Below, one piece after another: positions 19,633 through 28,829 of a DNA stretch of 64,000 nucleotides. Below the pieces are notes generated by a model. It saw only the letters and a list, made by a program, of their open reading frames with translations, was not told the DNA's origin and made no database searches. The position numbers were made by a program, and so were the translations under genes. How positions within the stretch are numbered: the first letter of the stretch is position 1; each line of letters starts with the position of its first letter. Location: the NCBI GenBank assembly GCA_038108155.1, contig JAYNHP010000004.1:11380-75379 (forward strand), in the 5' to 3' direction. Origin of the DNA: MED-G20 sp038108155 (GTDB lineage Bacteria > Bacteroidota > Bacteroidia > Flavobacteriales_D > Parvicellaceae).

Positions 19633-21861
19633 ATGGCAATAATAGGGAAAATAAGAGAGAAATCTGGACTTTTAGTGGCAATCGTAGGGCTTGGGTTATT
19701 TCTATTTATTATACCAGTTAATGATTTACTACAGCAATTCAACGGAACTGGAAATTCTACACTAGGATTATTTAACGATAGTGAAATAGATGCAAATGAC
19801 TGGAAATACTTTAATAGAGAAAATAAGACAAGAAATAACTTGAGGATTAACAACCTAAACTCAGGAGGTAACGGAAGCTTAACAAGTGACGAAGAAGACC
19901 AGATTAAAATAAATACTTGGAATCAAATGATTTCTGACACAATTTACTTTTTTGAATTTGATAAAATTGGATTAGATGTTTCTGCAGATGAATTGAATCA
20001 AGGTTTATTAAACGGTGAAAACCCTCTTCCTTCTTCTCTAAAAGAATTATTTGTAACCAATGGCCTCTACAACAAAGATTCATTTAATATTTGGAAAACC
20101 AATAGAATAATTAATCTGCCTGACAATCCAGAGTCTAAAAGAGATCTTAAAAATAATATTGAAGATCCTTTAAAGAAAGAAAGAAAGATTAATAAATACA
20201 GCGCCATGGTTAAATATGGTATTTTAGGTACTGTCCAGGAAGCTAAAAGAACTTCAAACGAAGAAAAAATTACTTCAAATATTAATTATATTTTTATCGA
20301 CTACAATGAAATCGATGATTCTTTAATTGATTTAAATGAAAAGGGAAAAAGATTGTTTTACAACGAACACTCTAATGAAAAAATGTGGGAACAAAGACAA
20401 GATTTAGTTTCTTACGACTACTGCATATTAAAATTTAATCCGTCCCAAACAGACGTAGCAAACTACACTGAAAGAATGGAATCTTTAATTGAAGATTTTA
20501 AATCTTCTAAAAACGACTCTCTTTTTGTAGCAAATTATGCAGAAACACCAATGGTGGTCCAGTCTCCTTACGGGCTAAGACCAAGTGGAAATTTTACTAA
20601 TCAACCATACAAAGGAGGAAAATTTTCCTCATTTATTGATCAAAAAATAAGTAACTCAGTTAAAGGAGATATTGTTGGCCCTTTTGTAACCGGAGATAAA
20701 ATTCAATTAGTTAAGATTCACGATACGGGAGAAGAAGAGCAAGCAAAAGTAAGACATATATTGATTAGTTCTAAAAAAGGAGATTTGGATGATGCTAAAA
20801 ATAAAAAATTAGCAGATAGTATTTTATATGCAATTAGAAGAGATAGCAGTAAATTCTCATCCCTTGTTACTAAATACTCTGATGATCCAGGGTCGGTAGC
20901 TAATGGAGGTGTTTATTCTTGGTTCCCAAAAGGCCAAATGACTGCAGAATTTGAAGAATTTAGTTTTTCTAAAAAAGTAGGTAGATCAGGTGTAGTAAGA
21001 ACAAATTATGGTTTTCATGTTATACAAGTTTTGGGAAGAAGAATTGGAACATTCAAGAAAATAGCTATTGTTGACGAAACAATACAAGTTAGTAAAGCAA
21101 CTCAAAATGAATATTATGACTCAGTTGCTCTTGCTCTTTATTACAAAGCGGATTCTAATGATTTTGAAACTGCAGCAGATGAGCTAGGCCATGAAGTTAA
21201 ATCCTCAGGATATGTTCCCTTAATTTACCCTAATCGTAGAACTTCAGGTCTATATGGTCCAGCAGACTTAAACAGAAATCTTAACATTTCTAAATGGGCA
21301 TTTAATAGCGATGTGGGAGACTTACTTGAACCAGAATATATTTCAAATAATCAACTTGTTCTAGCAGTTTTAAAAGAAAAAATAATGTCATTTGATAATT
21401 CTTATGATAATATAGTTTCCTTAATGAAACCTTTGATGAAAAATAATCTAAAGGCCAAATACTACATAGAGAAATTCTCAAAGGATATAGATAGTGCTAA
21501 TAATATGGATGAAATTTCGGAAATTACTGGAAAAACTGTTCAAACTAAATTTGTAAAATATAGTGATGTGAATATTGGAAACAATACTCAAGAACTAGCT
21601 GAGCCAAAAGTTATGGCTAATATTTTTAATTTAAATCCTGAGGAAAGATCTACAATAATTGAAGGTAAAAAAGGACTTTATATTGTTCAATGTCAAAAAA
21701 CAAATAATCAAAGCAGAGTAGATGAAAACACTGTTATTGAGAAGGCTCAATCTGAAGAAAAGGAAATAAGAAAATTAATTGAACAAGGTTATTATCCTGC
21801 ACTTTACGATTCTTATAAAGTAAGAGATGACAGGGCAAAAAATATGATTCTTAATAATTAA
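19633..21861 (+). CDS. ppiD: PpiD-like periplasmic peptidyl-prolyl isomerase/chaperone
   Basis: A 742-residue protein anchored by one N-terminal helix (about 13-33, LLVAIVGLGLFLFIIPVNDL) with the rest in the periplasm. A SurA/PpiD-type N-domain follows. A parvulin domain begins near residue 372 (KVRHILISSKKGDLDDAKNK, KYSDDPGSVANGGVYSWFPK, TNYGFHVIQVLG), and a second, degenerate parvulin-like region lies toward the C-terminus. It should help fold outer-membrane and secreted proteins at the Sec translocon exit. It overlaps the end of the convergent yifB gene by four bases, leaving no room for a separate terminator. Confidence 0.9.
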   Translation: MAIIGKIREKSGLLVAIVGLGLFLFIIPVNDLLQQFNGTGNSTLGLFNDSEIDANDWKYFNRENKTRNNLRINNLNSGGNGSLTSDEEDQIKINTWNQMISDTIYFFEFDKIGLDVSADELNQGLLNGENPLPSSLKELFVTNGLYNKDSFNIWKTNRIINLPDNPESKRDLKNNIEDPLKKERKINKYSAMVKYGILGTVQEAKRTSNEEKITSNINYIFIDYNEIDDSLIDLNEKGKRLFYNEHSNEKMWEQRQDLVSYDYCILKFNPSQTDVANYTERMESLIEDFKSSKNDSLFVANYAETPMVVQSPYGLRPSGNFTNQPYKGGKFSSFIDQKISNSVKGDIVGPFVTGDKIQLVKIHDTGEEEQAKVRHILISSKKGDLDDAKNKKLADSILYAIRRDSSKFSSLVTKYSDDPGSVANGGVYSWFPKGQMTAEFEEFSFSKKVGRSGVVRTNYGFHVIQVLGRRIGTFKKIAIVDETIQVSKATQNEYYDSVALALYYKADSNDFETAADELGHEVKSSGYVPLIYPNRRTSGLYGPADLNRNLNISKWAFNSDVGDLLEPEYISNNQLVLAVLKEKIMSFDNSYDNIVSLMKPLMKNNLKAKYYIEKFSKDIDSANNMDEISEITGKTVQTKFVKYSDVNIGNNTQELAEPKVMANIFNLNPEERSTIIEGKKGLYIVQCQKTNNQSRVDENTVIEKAQSEEKEIRKLIEQGYYPALYDSYKVRDDRAKNMILNN

Positions 21862-23375
21862 TTTAAAAATTGTTTTAACCTTTCTAAGCTTCTATACTGA
21901 ATAGCTTCTGCAACATGCTGAGTTTTAATATTTACAGAGCAGTCAAGATCTGCTATTGTTCTAGAGATTTTTTTAATCCTATTAAAACTTCTTGCAGAAA
22001 ATTTTAAAGTCTTTGCAGCATTCCTTAGAAATTCTAAAGTTTCTACCGAAAGCTCACAATACGACAGAATTTCTTTAGTATTTAAAAGGGCGTTATTTTT
22101 TCCCTGTCTTCTAAACTGCATAGCTCTAGCTCTTTGGACTCTTTCCTTTATAGTTTCACTTTTTTCTTCTGAACCACCAACACTAGTCAGTTTATCAATT
22201 GATACTGATTCAACTTCTATTTGAAGGTCTATTCTATCCAATAGCGGTTGGCTTAATTTCGAAAGATATTGTTGAACTTTATAGAAAGATTGACTAGTGG
22301 TAGAATTTTCAAAATAATTCCCATTTGGAGTTGGATTCATTGCTGCTACCAACATAATATTTGAAGGGAAATCCACAGATCCAGAAGCTCTAGAAATAGT
22401 TACTCTTCCTTCCTCTAATGGCTGTCTTAGAACTTCTAAAACAACTCTTTTAAATTCTGGTAACTCGTCTAAAAAAAGAACTCCATTATGTGCTAGGGAT
22501 ATCTCTCCAGGTCTAGGGTTGGAGCCACCACCCACTAATGCAACATTTGAAATAGTATGATGAGGACTTCTAAAGGGTGGTTTGAAAATCAAATTATTTT
22601 GTTGGTTAAACTTTCCTAGGTAAGAATAAATTTTTGTAGTTTCTAGCATTTCAGATTCACTTAAGTCTGGAAGAATTGTTGGGATTCTCTTTGCTAGCAT
22701 TGACTTGCCTGAGCCCGGAGGTCCGATGAGTAAAATATTATGAGAACCAGCTGCAGCAATTTCAATAGCTCTTTTGGCAACTTGTTGTCCTATAACATCT
22801 GAAAAATCTATTGCTTGAGTTTTATAGATTGTTTTAATTCTACTTAATTTTTTTTTAACGATGAGTTTTTTATCTAAAAAATGATCTATTAATTGTTGTA
22901 AACTTTTTACTCCAATAATATTTAACCCCTTTACTAAACTTGCTTCATCTAAATTATTTGCTGGAATAATTATTCCTGTCATCCCTAATTTTTTAGCTTT
23001 TATAGCCATTGACAAAACTCCTCTTACTGGTCTTAGATTTCCGTCTAATGACAACTCGCCCATTACAATATAGTCTTTAAATAAGCCAAGTTTAATTTGT
23101 CCTGAAGCACAAAGAATACCAAGTGCAATTGGTAAATCATAGGCACTACCTTCCTTTTTTAAATCAGCTGGAGCTAGATTTATGATAATTTCTTTTACCG
23201 GGATTTTGAAACCAATATTTTTAAGTGCTGCTGATATCCTATAATGAGATTCTTTAACAGCATTATCCGGCAATCCTACCAATAAAAACTTTGCTCCTCT
23301 TGAAACATTTACTTCAACTTCTACTTTTTGAGCCTCAATTCCTTCTAAAGCGCAACCAATTACTTTCTCAATCAT
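21858..23375 (-). CDS. comM: YifB/ComM-family Mg-chelatase-like AAA+ ATPase
   Basis: A 505-residue AAA+ protein. The N-terminal Lon-like domain (VNVSRGAKFLLVGLPDNAVKE, IVMGELSLDGNLRPVRGVL) precedes the AAA core with Walker A GPPGSGKS and GVLFLDELPEFKRVVLEVLR around Walker B, then a C-terminal helical domain (SARSFNRIKKISRTIADLD). In naturally transformable bacteria ComM is a branch-migration helicase that extends incoming DNA into the chromosome. The family is near universal, so presence does not prove competence. It lies 48 bases downstream of hemL on the same strand. Confidence 0.92.
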   Translation of the reverse strand: MIEKVIGCALEGIEAQKVEVEVNVSRGAKFLLVGLPDNAVKESHYRISAALKNIGFKIPVKEIIINLAPADLKKEGSAYDLPIALGILCASGQIKLGLFKDYIVMGELSLDGNLRPVRGVLSMAIKAKKLGMTGIIIPANNLDEASLVKGLNIIGVKSLQQLIDHFLDKKLIVKKKLSRIKTIYKTQAIDFSDVIGQQVAKRAIEIAAAGSHNILLIGPPGSGKSMLAKRIPTILPDLSESEMLETTKIYSYLGKFNQQNNLIFKPPFRSPHHTISNVALVGGGSNPRPGEISLAHNGVLFLDELPEFKRVVLEVLRQPLEEGRVTISRASGSVDFPSNIMLVAAMNPTPNGNYFENSTTSQSFYKVQQYLSKLSQPLLDRIDLQIEVESVSIDKLTSVGGSEEKSETIKERVQRARAMQFRRQGKNNALLNTKEILSYCELSVETLEFLRNAAKTLKFSARSFNRIKKISRTIADLDCSVNIKTQHVAEAIQYRSLERLKQFLN

Positions 23376-23423
23376 ATTTTTTGAACAAAGAAAGAATCCT
23401 AAGAACTTAAGTTTTTTACGTAG

Positions 23424-24719
23424 TTAAATTTTTGTAATTATTTTTCCGAATGAATCTATGGTATGATCTAAATCTTGATATGAAATTGCATCGTTTAAAA
23501 AATAGCTTTCAAATGCACTAGGCGGTAAATATACTCCGCTAGAAAGCATTCCATGGAAATAGTTCTTAAAATGAATATTATCACCGGCTTTTGCAGTTTC
23601 AAAATTCACTACTGGACGATTTGTAAAGTGAAGCGATATCATGGAGCCTATACTATTAATTTGGTATGGTAAATTACTTTTTGATAATGTTTTTTTCAAT
23701 CCAGCTCTTAAATAAGCTGTTTTATCATTTAAAGAAGTATAAACGGTTGGGTTTGACTTCAAGTGTTTTAGCATTGCATATCCGGCAGACATAGCAATAG
23801 GATTTCCACTTAATGTTCCAGCTTGGTAGACAGGACCATCAGGTGCTAGAAAATTCATAATTTCCTTGCTACCGCCAAATGCACCTACAGGCAATCCTCC
23901 GCCTATAACCTTACCATAAGTTACAATATCTGCCTTAACTCCCAAGATTTCTTGAGCACCGCCTAAAGCGAGCCTAAATCCTGTCATTACTTCGTCAAAA
24001 ATTAATAATGAACTATTTTGAGTACACAATTCTCTAAGCTGATTGATAAAATTTTTCTCAGGCAAAACACAGCCCATGTTTCCAGCAATTGGTTCTATGA
24101 TAATAGCTGCTATTTTCTCGGGATATTTTTCAAATAGCTCTTTGACTTGATTTATATCATTATAATTTGCTAATAAAGTATCGGAAGCTGTTGCTTTAGT
24201 TATACCAGGACTATTTGGAACACCAAAAGTAGAGGCTCCACTTCCAGCCTGAATTAAGAAAGAATCTGAATGCCCATGATAACATCCAGAAAATTTAATG
24301 ATTTTATCTCGGTTAGTAAACCCTCTAGCTAATCTCACAGCACTCATACAAGCTTCTGTACCGGAATTGACAAACCTAACCTTATCGATATTAGGGGCTA
24401 AAGAAACCAGTAGGTTAGCCATTTTTGTTTCCAACTCTGTTGGTATTCCATAGGACGTCCCTTTTTTAGATTGTTCATTAATTGCTTTGATTATTTCAGG
24501 ATGAGCATGACCTATAATCATTGGCCCCCAAGAAGAAATATAATCTATGTATTTATTACCATCTTCGTCAATTAAATAAGCTCCAATTGCATTTTTAATA
24601 AAAATGGGCGATCCTCCAACAGACTTAAAAGCTCTAACTGGTGAGTTAACTCCACCAGGGATAACTTTCTGTGCTTGTTCGAATAATTTTTTAGATCTAT
24701 TATTTATGAGTTTAAACAT
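23424..24719 (-). CDS. hemL: Glutamate-1-semialdehyde 2,1-aminomutase
   Basis: A 431-residue PLP enzyme making 5-aminolevulinate from glutamate-1-semialdehyde in the C5 route to haem. The start MFKLINNRSKKLFEQAQKVI is typical. K270 in VTYGKVIGGGLPVGAFGG is the PLP lysine. Other marks are VRFVNSGTEACMSAVRLARG, SGCYHGHSDSFLI and LIFDEVMTGFR. The length is normal. The gene is divergent from kynU with only 62 bases between starts. It supports haem supply together with the hemY-type and hemH genes in this window. Confidence 0.97.
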   Translation of the reverse strand: MFKLINNRSKKLFEQAQKVIPGGVNSPVRAFKSVGGSPIFIKNAIGAYLIDEDGNKYIDYISSWGPMIIGHAHPEIIKAINEQSKKGTSYGIPTELETKMANLLVSLAPNIDKVRFVNSGTEACMSAVRLARGFTNRDKIIKFSGCYHGHSDSFLIQAGSGASTFGVPNSPGITKATASDTLLANYNDINQVKELFEKYPEKIAAIIIEPIAGNMGCVLPEKNFINQLRELCTQNSSLLIFDEVMTGFRLALGGAQEILGVKADIVTYGKVIGGGLPVGAFGGSKEIMNFLAPDGPVYQAGTLSGNPIAMSAGYAMLKHLKSNPTVYTSLNDKTAYLRAGLKKTLSKSNLPYQINSIGSMISLHFTNRPVVNFETAKAGDNIHFKNYFHGMLSSGVYLPPSAFESYFLNDAISYQDLDHTIDSFGKIITKI

Positions 24720-24753
24720 TTTGAGTCCTTAAGATTTAATTCGGTTATATTTG
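24720..24753 (+). promoter_or_regulatory. Bacteroidota-type promoter for kynU
   Basis: A TTTG (24720-24723) and TATATTTG (24746-24753, matching TAnnTTTG) are separated by 22 bases, the spacing used by the main sigma factor of this phylum. Transcription would begin around 24760, a short leader before the GTG at 24782. The -33 element adjoins the hemL start codon on the other strand. Confidence 0.5.
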
Positions 24754-24781
24754 TAAATATTAATTTTAAGAGCCGAATATC

Positions 24782-26056
24782 GTGACTAATTGGGAATTTT
24801 CTTTAGACTGTGCAAGAAAACTTGACGAAAATGACAAATTAAGTACTTACAGAGAACGTTTTTTTATACCTAACTTCTCTGGAAGAGAATCTTTGTATTT
24901 CACAGGAAATTCATTAGGATTACAGCCTAAAAATGTTCAAACCTATATCCAAAATGAACTTGACGACTGGTCAAAATGGGGAGTGGAAGGTCATGAAAAA
25001 GCAAAAAATCCGTGGCTAGATTATCACGAAATTTTTAACGATAAAATATCTCCAATTGTTGGTGCTAAAAATAAGGAGTTGGTAGTAACCCATAGCCTAA
25101 CTACCAATCTACACCTTTTGTTAATTTCATTTTACAGACCCAACAAAACAAGATTTAAAATATTATGCGAAAAAAAAGCATTTCCTAGTGACCAGTATGC
25201 TTTACAAAGTCAAGCCAAAATACATAATCTAAACCCTGAAGATTGTATTGTAGAAGTTGGCCCTAGAGATGGAGAACATACTATTAGAACTGAAGATATT
25301 ATTTCAAAAATCAATGAAATTGGTCAAGAATTGGCTTTGGTTATGATCGGTGGAGTTAATTACTATTCGGGGCAGGTTTTTAATATGCAATCCATAACCA
25401 CTGCAGGTCATAATGTTGGTGCATTTGTTGGGTTTGACTTGGCACACGGAGTGGGAAATATTCCTTTAAAACTCAACGAATGGAATGTTGACTTTGCTGC
25501 GTGGTGCTCTTACAAATACCTTAACTCTGGTCCTGGTGGAGTAAGTGGATTGTACATTCATGAAAAACATGTTGCAAATCCAAATATTCTAAGACTTGCA
25601 GGTTGGTGGGGCCATAAAAAAGAAGATAGGTTTAAAATGCCCGATAAATTCTCTCCTATTCCTACTGCTGAGAGCTGGCAATTATCTAATGCTCCTGTTC
25701 TGGCCATGGCTGTTCATAAAGCATCTGTAGATTTATTTAATGAAGTGGGAATGGAAAAACTTAGAAATAAAAGTATATCACTAACCAACTATCTAGAGTT
25801 TATTATAAATCAAATCAATGAAATAAAGGAATCTTATTTAGAAATTATAACCCCAAGTAATTCCAATGAAAGAGGTTGTCAACTTTCTATTATTGCTCAC
25901 GGAAACGGAAAAGAATTATTTCAAGAGCTTTCTAAAAACCATATTGTTGTAGACTGGAGAGAACCCAACGTTATAAGAGTTGCACCTGTTCCTTTTTACA
26001 ATAGTTTTCGAGATGTTTATGAGTTTGGAAGAGTACTAAATAATTATTTAAAATAA
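24782..26056 (+). CDS. kynU: Kynureninase
   Basis: A 424-residue PLP enzyme that cleaves kynurenine or 3-hydroxykynurenine to anthranilate or 3-hydroxyanthranilate plus alanine. The start is GTG; it gives MTNWEFSLDCARKLDENDKL, the usual N-terminus. K245 in AAWCSYKYLNSGPGGVSG is the PLP lysine, and GWWGHKKEDRFKM is a further family mark. With kmo two positions downstream it forms the middle of the tryptophan-to-quinolinate route used for NAD. The dioxygenases at either end are not in this window. It is first in a long tightly spaced plus-strand run. Confidence 0.96.
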   Translation: MTNWEFSLDCARKLDENDKLSTYRERFFIPNFSGRESLYFTGNSLGLQPKNVQTYIQNELDDWSKWGVEGHEKAKNPWLDYHEIFNDKISPIVGAKNKELVVTHSLTTNLHLLLISFYRPNKTRFKILCEKKAFPSDQYALQSQAKIHNLNPEDCIVEVGPRDGEHTIRTEDIISKINEIGQELALVMIGGVNYYSGQVFNMQSITTAGHNVGAFVGFDLAHGVGNIPLKLNEWNVDFAAWCSYKYLNSGPGGVSGLYIHEKHVANPNILRLAGWWGHKKEDRFKMPDKFSPIPTAESWQLSNAPVLAMAVHKASVDLFNEVGMEKLRNKSISLTNYLEFIINQINEIKESYLEIITPSNSNERGCQLSIIAHGNGKELFQELSKNHIVVDWREPNVIRVAPVPFYNSFRDVYEFGRVLNNYLK

Positions 26057-26057
26057 T

Positions 26058-26216
26058 TTGAACCCTGATGTAAAAATATCTTTTCTAGCAATAATGACAG
26101 TTGTTTTTGGATTAGTGGTATGGAGAATTTCAAATAAAGTTTTTTCAGCAAATAAAAGAATCCAAAATAGTAAATTTGAAAAATCTGAATATAGAAAAAG
26201 ATGGAAAAGAAGGTAA
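26058..26216 (+). CDS. Possible small single-pass membrane protein between kynU and kmo
   Basis: An open frame of 52 codons opening with TTG two bases after the kynU stop (an ATG at 26094 would give 40 residues) and overlapping the start of kmo by 16 bases in another frame. It reads as a hydrophobic helix (ISFLAIMTVVFGLVVWRI) followed by a strongly basic tail ending KSEYRKRWKRR. The positive-inside rule would place the tail in the cytoplasm. It fills an otherwise unexplained 144-base spacer in a tightly packed operon. No family is recognised, and it could be chance in AT-rich DNA. Confidence 0.38.
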   Translation: MNPDVKISFLAIMTVVFGLVVWRISNKVFSANKRIQNSKFEKSEYRKRWKRR

Positions 26217-27541
26217 TAATTGTAGGGGCAGGTTTAGTAGGCTCTTTATGGGCTGTTTATATGCAAAAAGCTGGGTATCAAGTAGTAATTTACGAAAGAA
26301 GATCAGACATTAGAAAAGCAGAAATTAGTGCTGGTAAATCTATAAATCTAGCACTTTCTGAACGCGGATGGAATTCATTAAAAGCAGCAGGTATAGAAAA
26401 AGAAATTGAAAAAATTGCCATTCCAATGAGCGGAAGAATAATGCATAGCATAAAGGGAGATTTGACTTACCAGGCATATGGAAAAAAAGACGAAGCAATA
26501 TATTCAGTTTCAAGAGGCCATCTTAATGCAATCATGATGGATCTTGCAGAAAGTAAAGGAAATACCAAAATTCATTATCAGCACCAATGCTTAGATGCTA
26601 ATTTAGAAAAAGGCCATATCACTTTAAAAAACCTGAACACTCAAGAAATATTTGAAGACAAAGCAGACGTTATTTTTGCTGCCGACGGTGCGTTTTCTGC
26701 AGTTCGATACAACTCTATGCAAAAGGTAGATAGATTTAATTTTAGCCAATTTTACATTGAGGACGGTTACAAAGAATTACTCTTACCTGCAGATAAAAAT
26801 GGAAATTATCAAATCGAAAAAAACGCCTTACATATCTGGCCTAGAGGACGTTTTATGCTGATTGCTTTACCGAATGAAGACGGCTCTTTTACTTGTACTT
26901 TATTTATGCCTTTTGAAAATGACAAGTACGCATTTAAACAATTAGATAGCGATGATAAAATTGAGGATTTTGTCAAAGAAGTATTTCCAGATTTTTATGA
27001 AATGATTCCAAATTTGATTGAAAACTGGCATCAAAATCCACTATCTTCTATGTCTATAACAAGATGTTTCCCTTGGACGGTTGGAAAGTTTGCTCTTATG
27101 GGAGACTCTGCACATTCAACTGTTCCTTTTTATGGACAAGGTATGAATGCTGGATTTGAAGATTGTTTCGTAATGTGGGAGCTTTTCAATAAGCATAAAA
27201 ACTGGGACAAAACATTTAAAGAATATCAAGAAATTAGAAAGCCAGATGGTGACGCTCTACAAGACCTTTCGCTAGATAATTATTATGTAATGAGAGATCA
27301 TGTTGCAGATGAAAAATTCTTACTTCAGAAAAAAATTGAAGCCAAAATTCATGAGCGCCATCCAAATAAATGGATTCCATTATATAGCCAAGTATCATTT
27401 AGTAACATAAGATATTCTGATGCTTACAAGCAAGGAAAAATTCAAGAAGAGATAATGCGAAAAGTTATGAGCTCTCCAACTATTGAAAAAAATTGGGACT
27501 CAGAAGAAGTTGAAAATCAAATATTATCAATGATTCAATAA
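26201..27541 (+). CDS. kmo: Kynurenine 3-monooxygenase
   Basis: A 446-residue FAD-dependent aromatic hydroxylase converting kynurenine to 3-hydroxykynurenine with NADPH and oxygen. It has VIIVGAGLVGSLWAVYMQKAG (FAD site), the family stretch EISAGKSINLALSERGWNSL, and the second FAD motif ALMGDSAHSTVPFYGQGMNA followed by GFEDC. The C-terminus extends beyond the catalytic fold, as in eukaryotic and bacteroidotal KMO, where it holds the membrane or activity-supporting tail. It lies with kynU, so the product is probably 3-hydroxyanthranilate for NAD synthesis. Confidence 0.96.
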   Translation: MEKKVIIVGAGLVGSLWAVYMQKAGYQVVIYERRSDIRKAEISAGKSINLALSERGWNSLKAAGIEKEIEKIAIPMSGRIMHSIKGDLTYQAYGKKDEAIYSVSRGHLNAIMMDLAESKGNTKIHYQHQCLDANLEKGHITLKNLNTQEIFEDKADVIFAADGAFSAVRYNSMQKVDRFNFSQFYIEDGYKELLLPADKNGNYQIEKNALHIWPRGRFMLIALPNEDGSFTCTLFMPFENDKYAFKQLDSDDKIEDFVKEVFPDFYEMIPNLIENWHQNPLSSMSITRCFPWTVGKFALMGDSAHSTVPFYGQGMNAGFEDCFVMWELFNKHKNWDKTFKEYQEIRKPDGDALQDLSLDNYYVMRDHVADEKFLLQKKIEAKIHERHPNKWIPLYSQVSFSNIRYSDAYKQGKIQEEIMRKVMSSPTIEKNWDSEEVENQILSMIQ

Positions 27542-27543
27542 TT

Positions 27544-28305
27544 ATGCGGAATTGTCTAGTTCTTATAATGATAATTTTTTCAATAATTGGAAACAGTCAG
27601 ATGAAAATGTATCAGAGAAAGAATACTCCTTTAGTAGACTTTAATGGCACTTATCAATTACAAAATTTTTATTTAAGTCCTGGACTTACTTACATGTTAC
27701 CACATACAATACCAAATGTTCTTACAAATTCTAATAACGAAATAAACGCCAATGGAAGATTAGCATATACTATTGATGTAGGAGCTTATCGAATATTTGA
27801 AAAAGGAGGAAATATTTTTAATTATTTAGACTATGGAATTGGTTTTAAAAAACTTTCCGGAAGTGAGCAAATAAATGAAAGTAAGTCCATCTTTAAGCAA
27901 AGGTTTTTAACAGGTAGTTTTAATTTAAATAATATTTGGCAACTATCTGACAGAAAATTTATACAAACTAGCATAGGGTCCAATTTGGATTTTAAGTTAT
28001 ATGAAGAAGGAAGCCCATCCCCAAATAATACAGATAAATTAATTTTGGCATTTCATTTAAAAATTGGCTACGGATTTAAAGTAAAAAAAACTTTATTTAT
28101 AATTCCAACAATGGAGTCCCCTTTTTTATCGTTAAAGAAATGGGAACAAGGAAAATCTACATATGGGATTTTCAACAGCAGGTATAGACCCTTGATATTT
28201 AAAGTAAGATTTATATTGTTAAAAAAACTTGGAAAAGGAAAGTGTCCTGAAGCACTTACAAGCCCAGAAGACAAAGCTAGATACGAAAGAAATTATATGC
28301 AATAA
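27544..28305 (+). CDS. Hypothetical exported protein, probable outer-membrane beta-barrel
   Basis: A 253-residue protein not matched to a named family. It begins with a hydrophobic signal (CLVLIMIIFSIIGNSQ) and then alternates polar and hydrophobic residues in strand-like blocks (LAYTIDVGAYRIF, FLTGSFNLNNIWQLS, KLILAFHLKIGYGFKV, PLIFKVRFILL), the look of a small beta-barrel. The tail after residue 230 is polar (CPEALTSPEDKARYERNYMQ). It starts two bases after kmo and its stop overlaps the next start by one base, so it is in the same operon though not obviously in the same pathway. Confidence 0.7.
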   Translation: MRNCLVLIMIIFSIIGNSQMKMYQRKNTPLVDFNGTYQLQNFYLSPGLTYMLPHTIPNVLTNSNNEINANGRLAYTIDVGAYRIFEKGGNIFNYLDYGIGFKKLSGSEQINESKSIFKQRFLTGSFNLNNIWQLSDRKFIQTSIGSNLDFKLYEEGSPSPNNTDKLILAFHLKIGYGFKVKKTLFIIPTMESPFLSLKKWEQGKSTYGIFNSRYRPLIFKVRFILLKKLGKGKCPEALTSPEDKARYERNYMQ

Positions 28306-28829
28306 TGAAAAATTCTCAAAAAAAAGCAACAGAATCTTTAGCGGTTCAAACAAAAATGGTTTTACCCAACGATACCAATCCATTAAATACACTTTTTGGA
28401 GGAAGACTATTGGAATGGATGGATGAAATAGCAAGTATTTCAGCTCACAAACACTGTGGTCGTGTAGTAGTAACAGCATCCATCAATAATGTTTCATTTG
28501 ACGAACCTATATTCGCTGGAGAAATTGTATCATTACATGCAAAAGTAAGTAGAGCATTTAACTCTTCCATGGAAGTCTTTATAGACGTCTTTGTGGAAAA
28601 TACAGATGGTAGCCGAAGAAAATGTAATGAAGCTATTTATAATTTTGTAGCAATTGATCAAAACAGAAACCCAATAAGTGTTCCAACTTTAATTCCAGAA
28701 ACACAAATTGACAAACAAAGGTTTGATTCTGCATTAAGAAGAAAACAACTTAGTTTAGTACTGGCTGGAAAATTAAAACCTGAAGATGCTACAGAACTTA
28801 AAAATGCTTTATTCCCTAAACTAAAATGA
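28305..28829 (+). CDS. Acyl-CoA thioesterase, hotdog fold (YciA/BACH-like)
   Basis: A 174-residue cytoplasmic hotdog protein. MVLPNDTNPLNTLFGGRLLEWMDEIASISA is the classic segment of this family; the Asn/Asp pair there (N in NPLNTLFGG, D in EWMDE) positions the hydrolytic water. VVTASINNVSFDEPIFAGEIV follows. It hydrolyses acyl-CoA to free acid and CoA; chain-length preference cannot be read. Its start overlaps the previous stop as TAATG, and its end overlaps the next start (ATGA). Confidence 0.88.
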   Translation: MKNSQKKATESLAVQTKMVLPNDTNPLNTLFGGRLLEWMDEIASISAHKHCGRVVVTASINNVSFDEPIFAGEIVSLHAKVSRAFNSSMEVFIDVFVENTDGSRRKCNEAIYNFVAIDQNRNPISVPTLIPETQIDKQRFDSALRRKQLSLVLAGKLKPEDATELKNALFPKLK

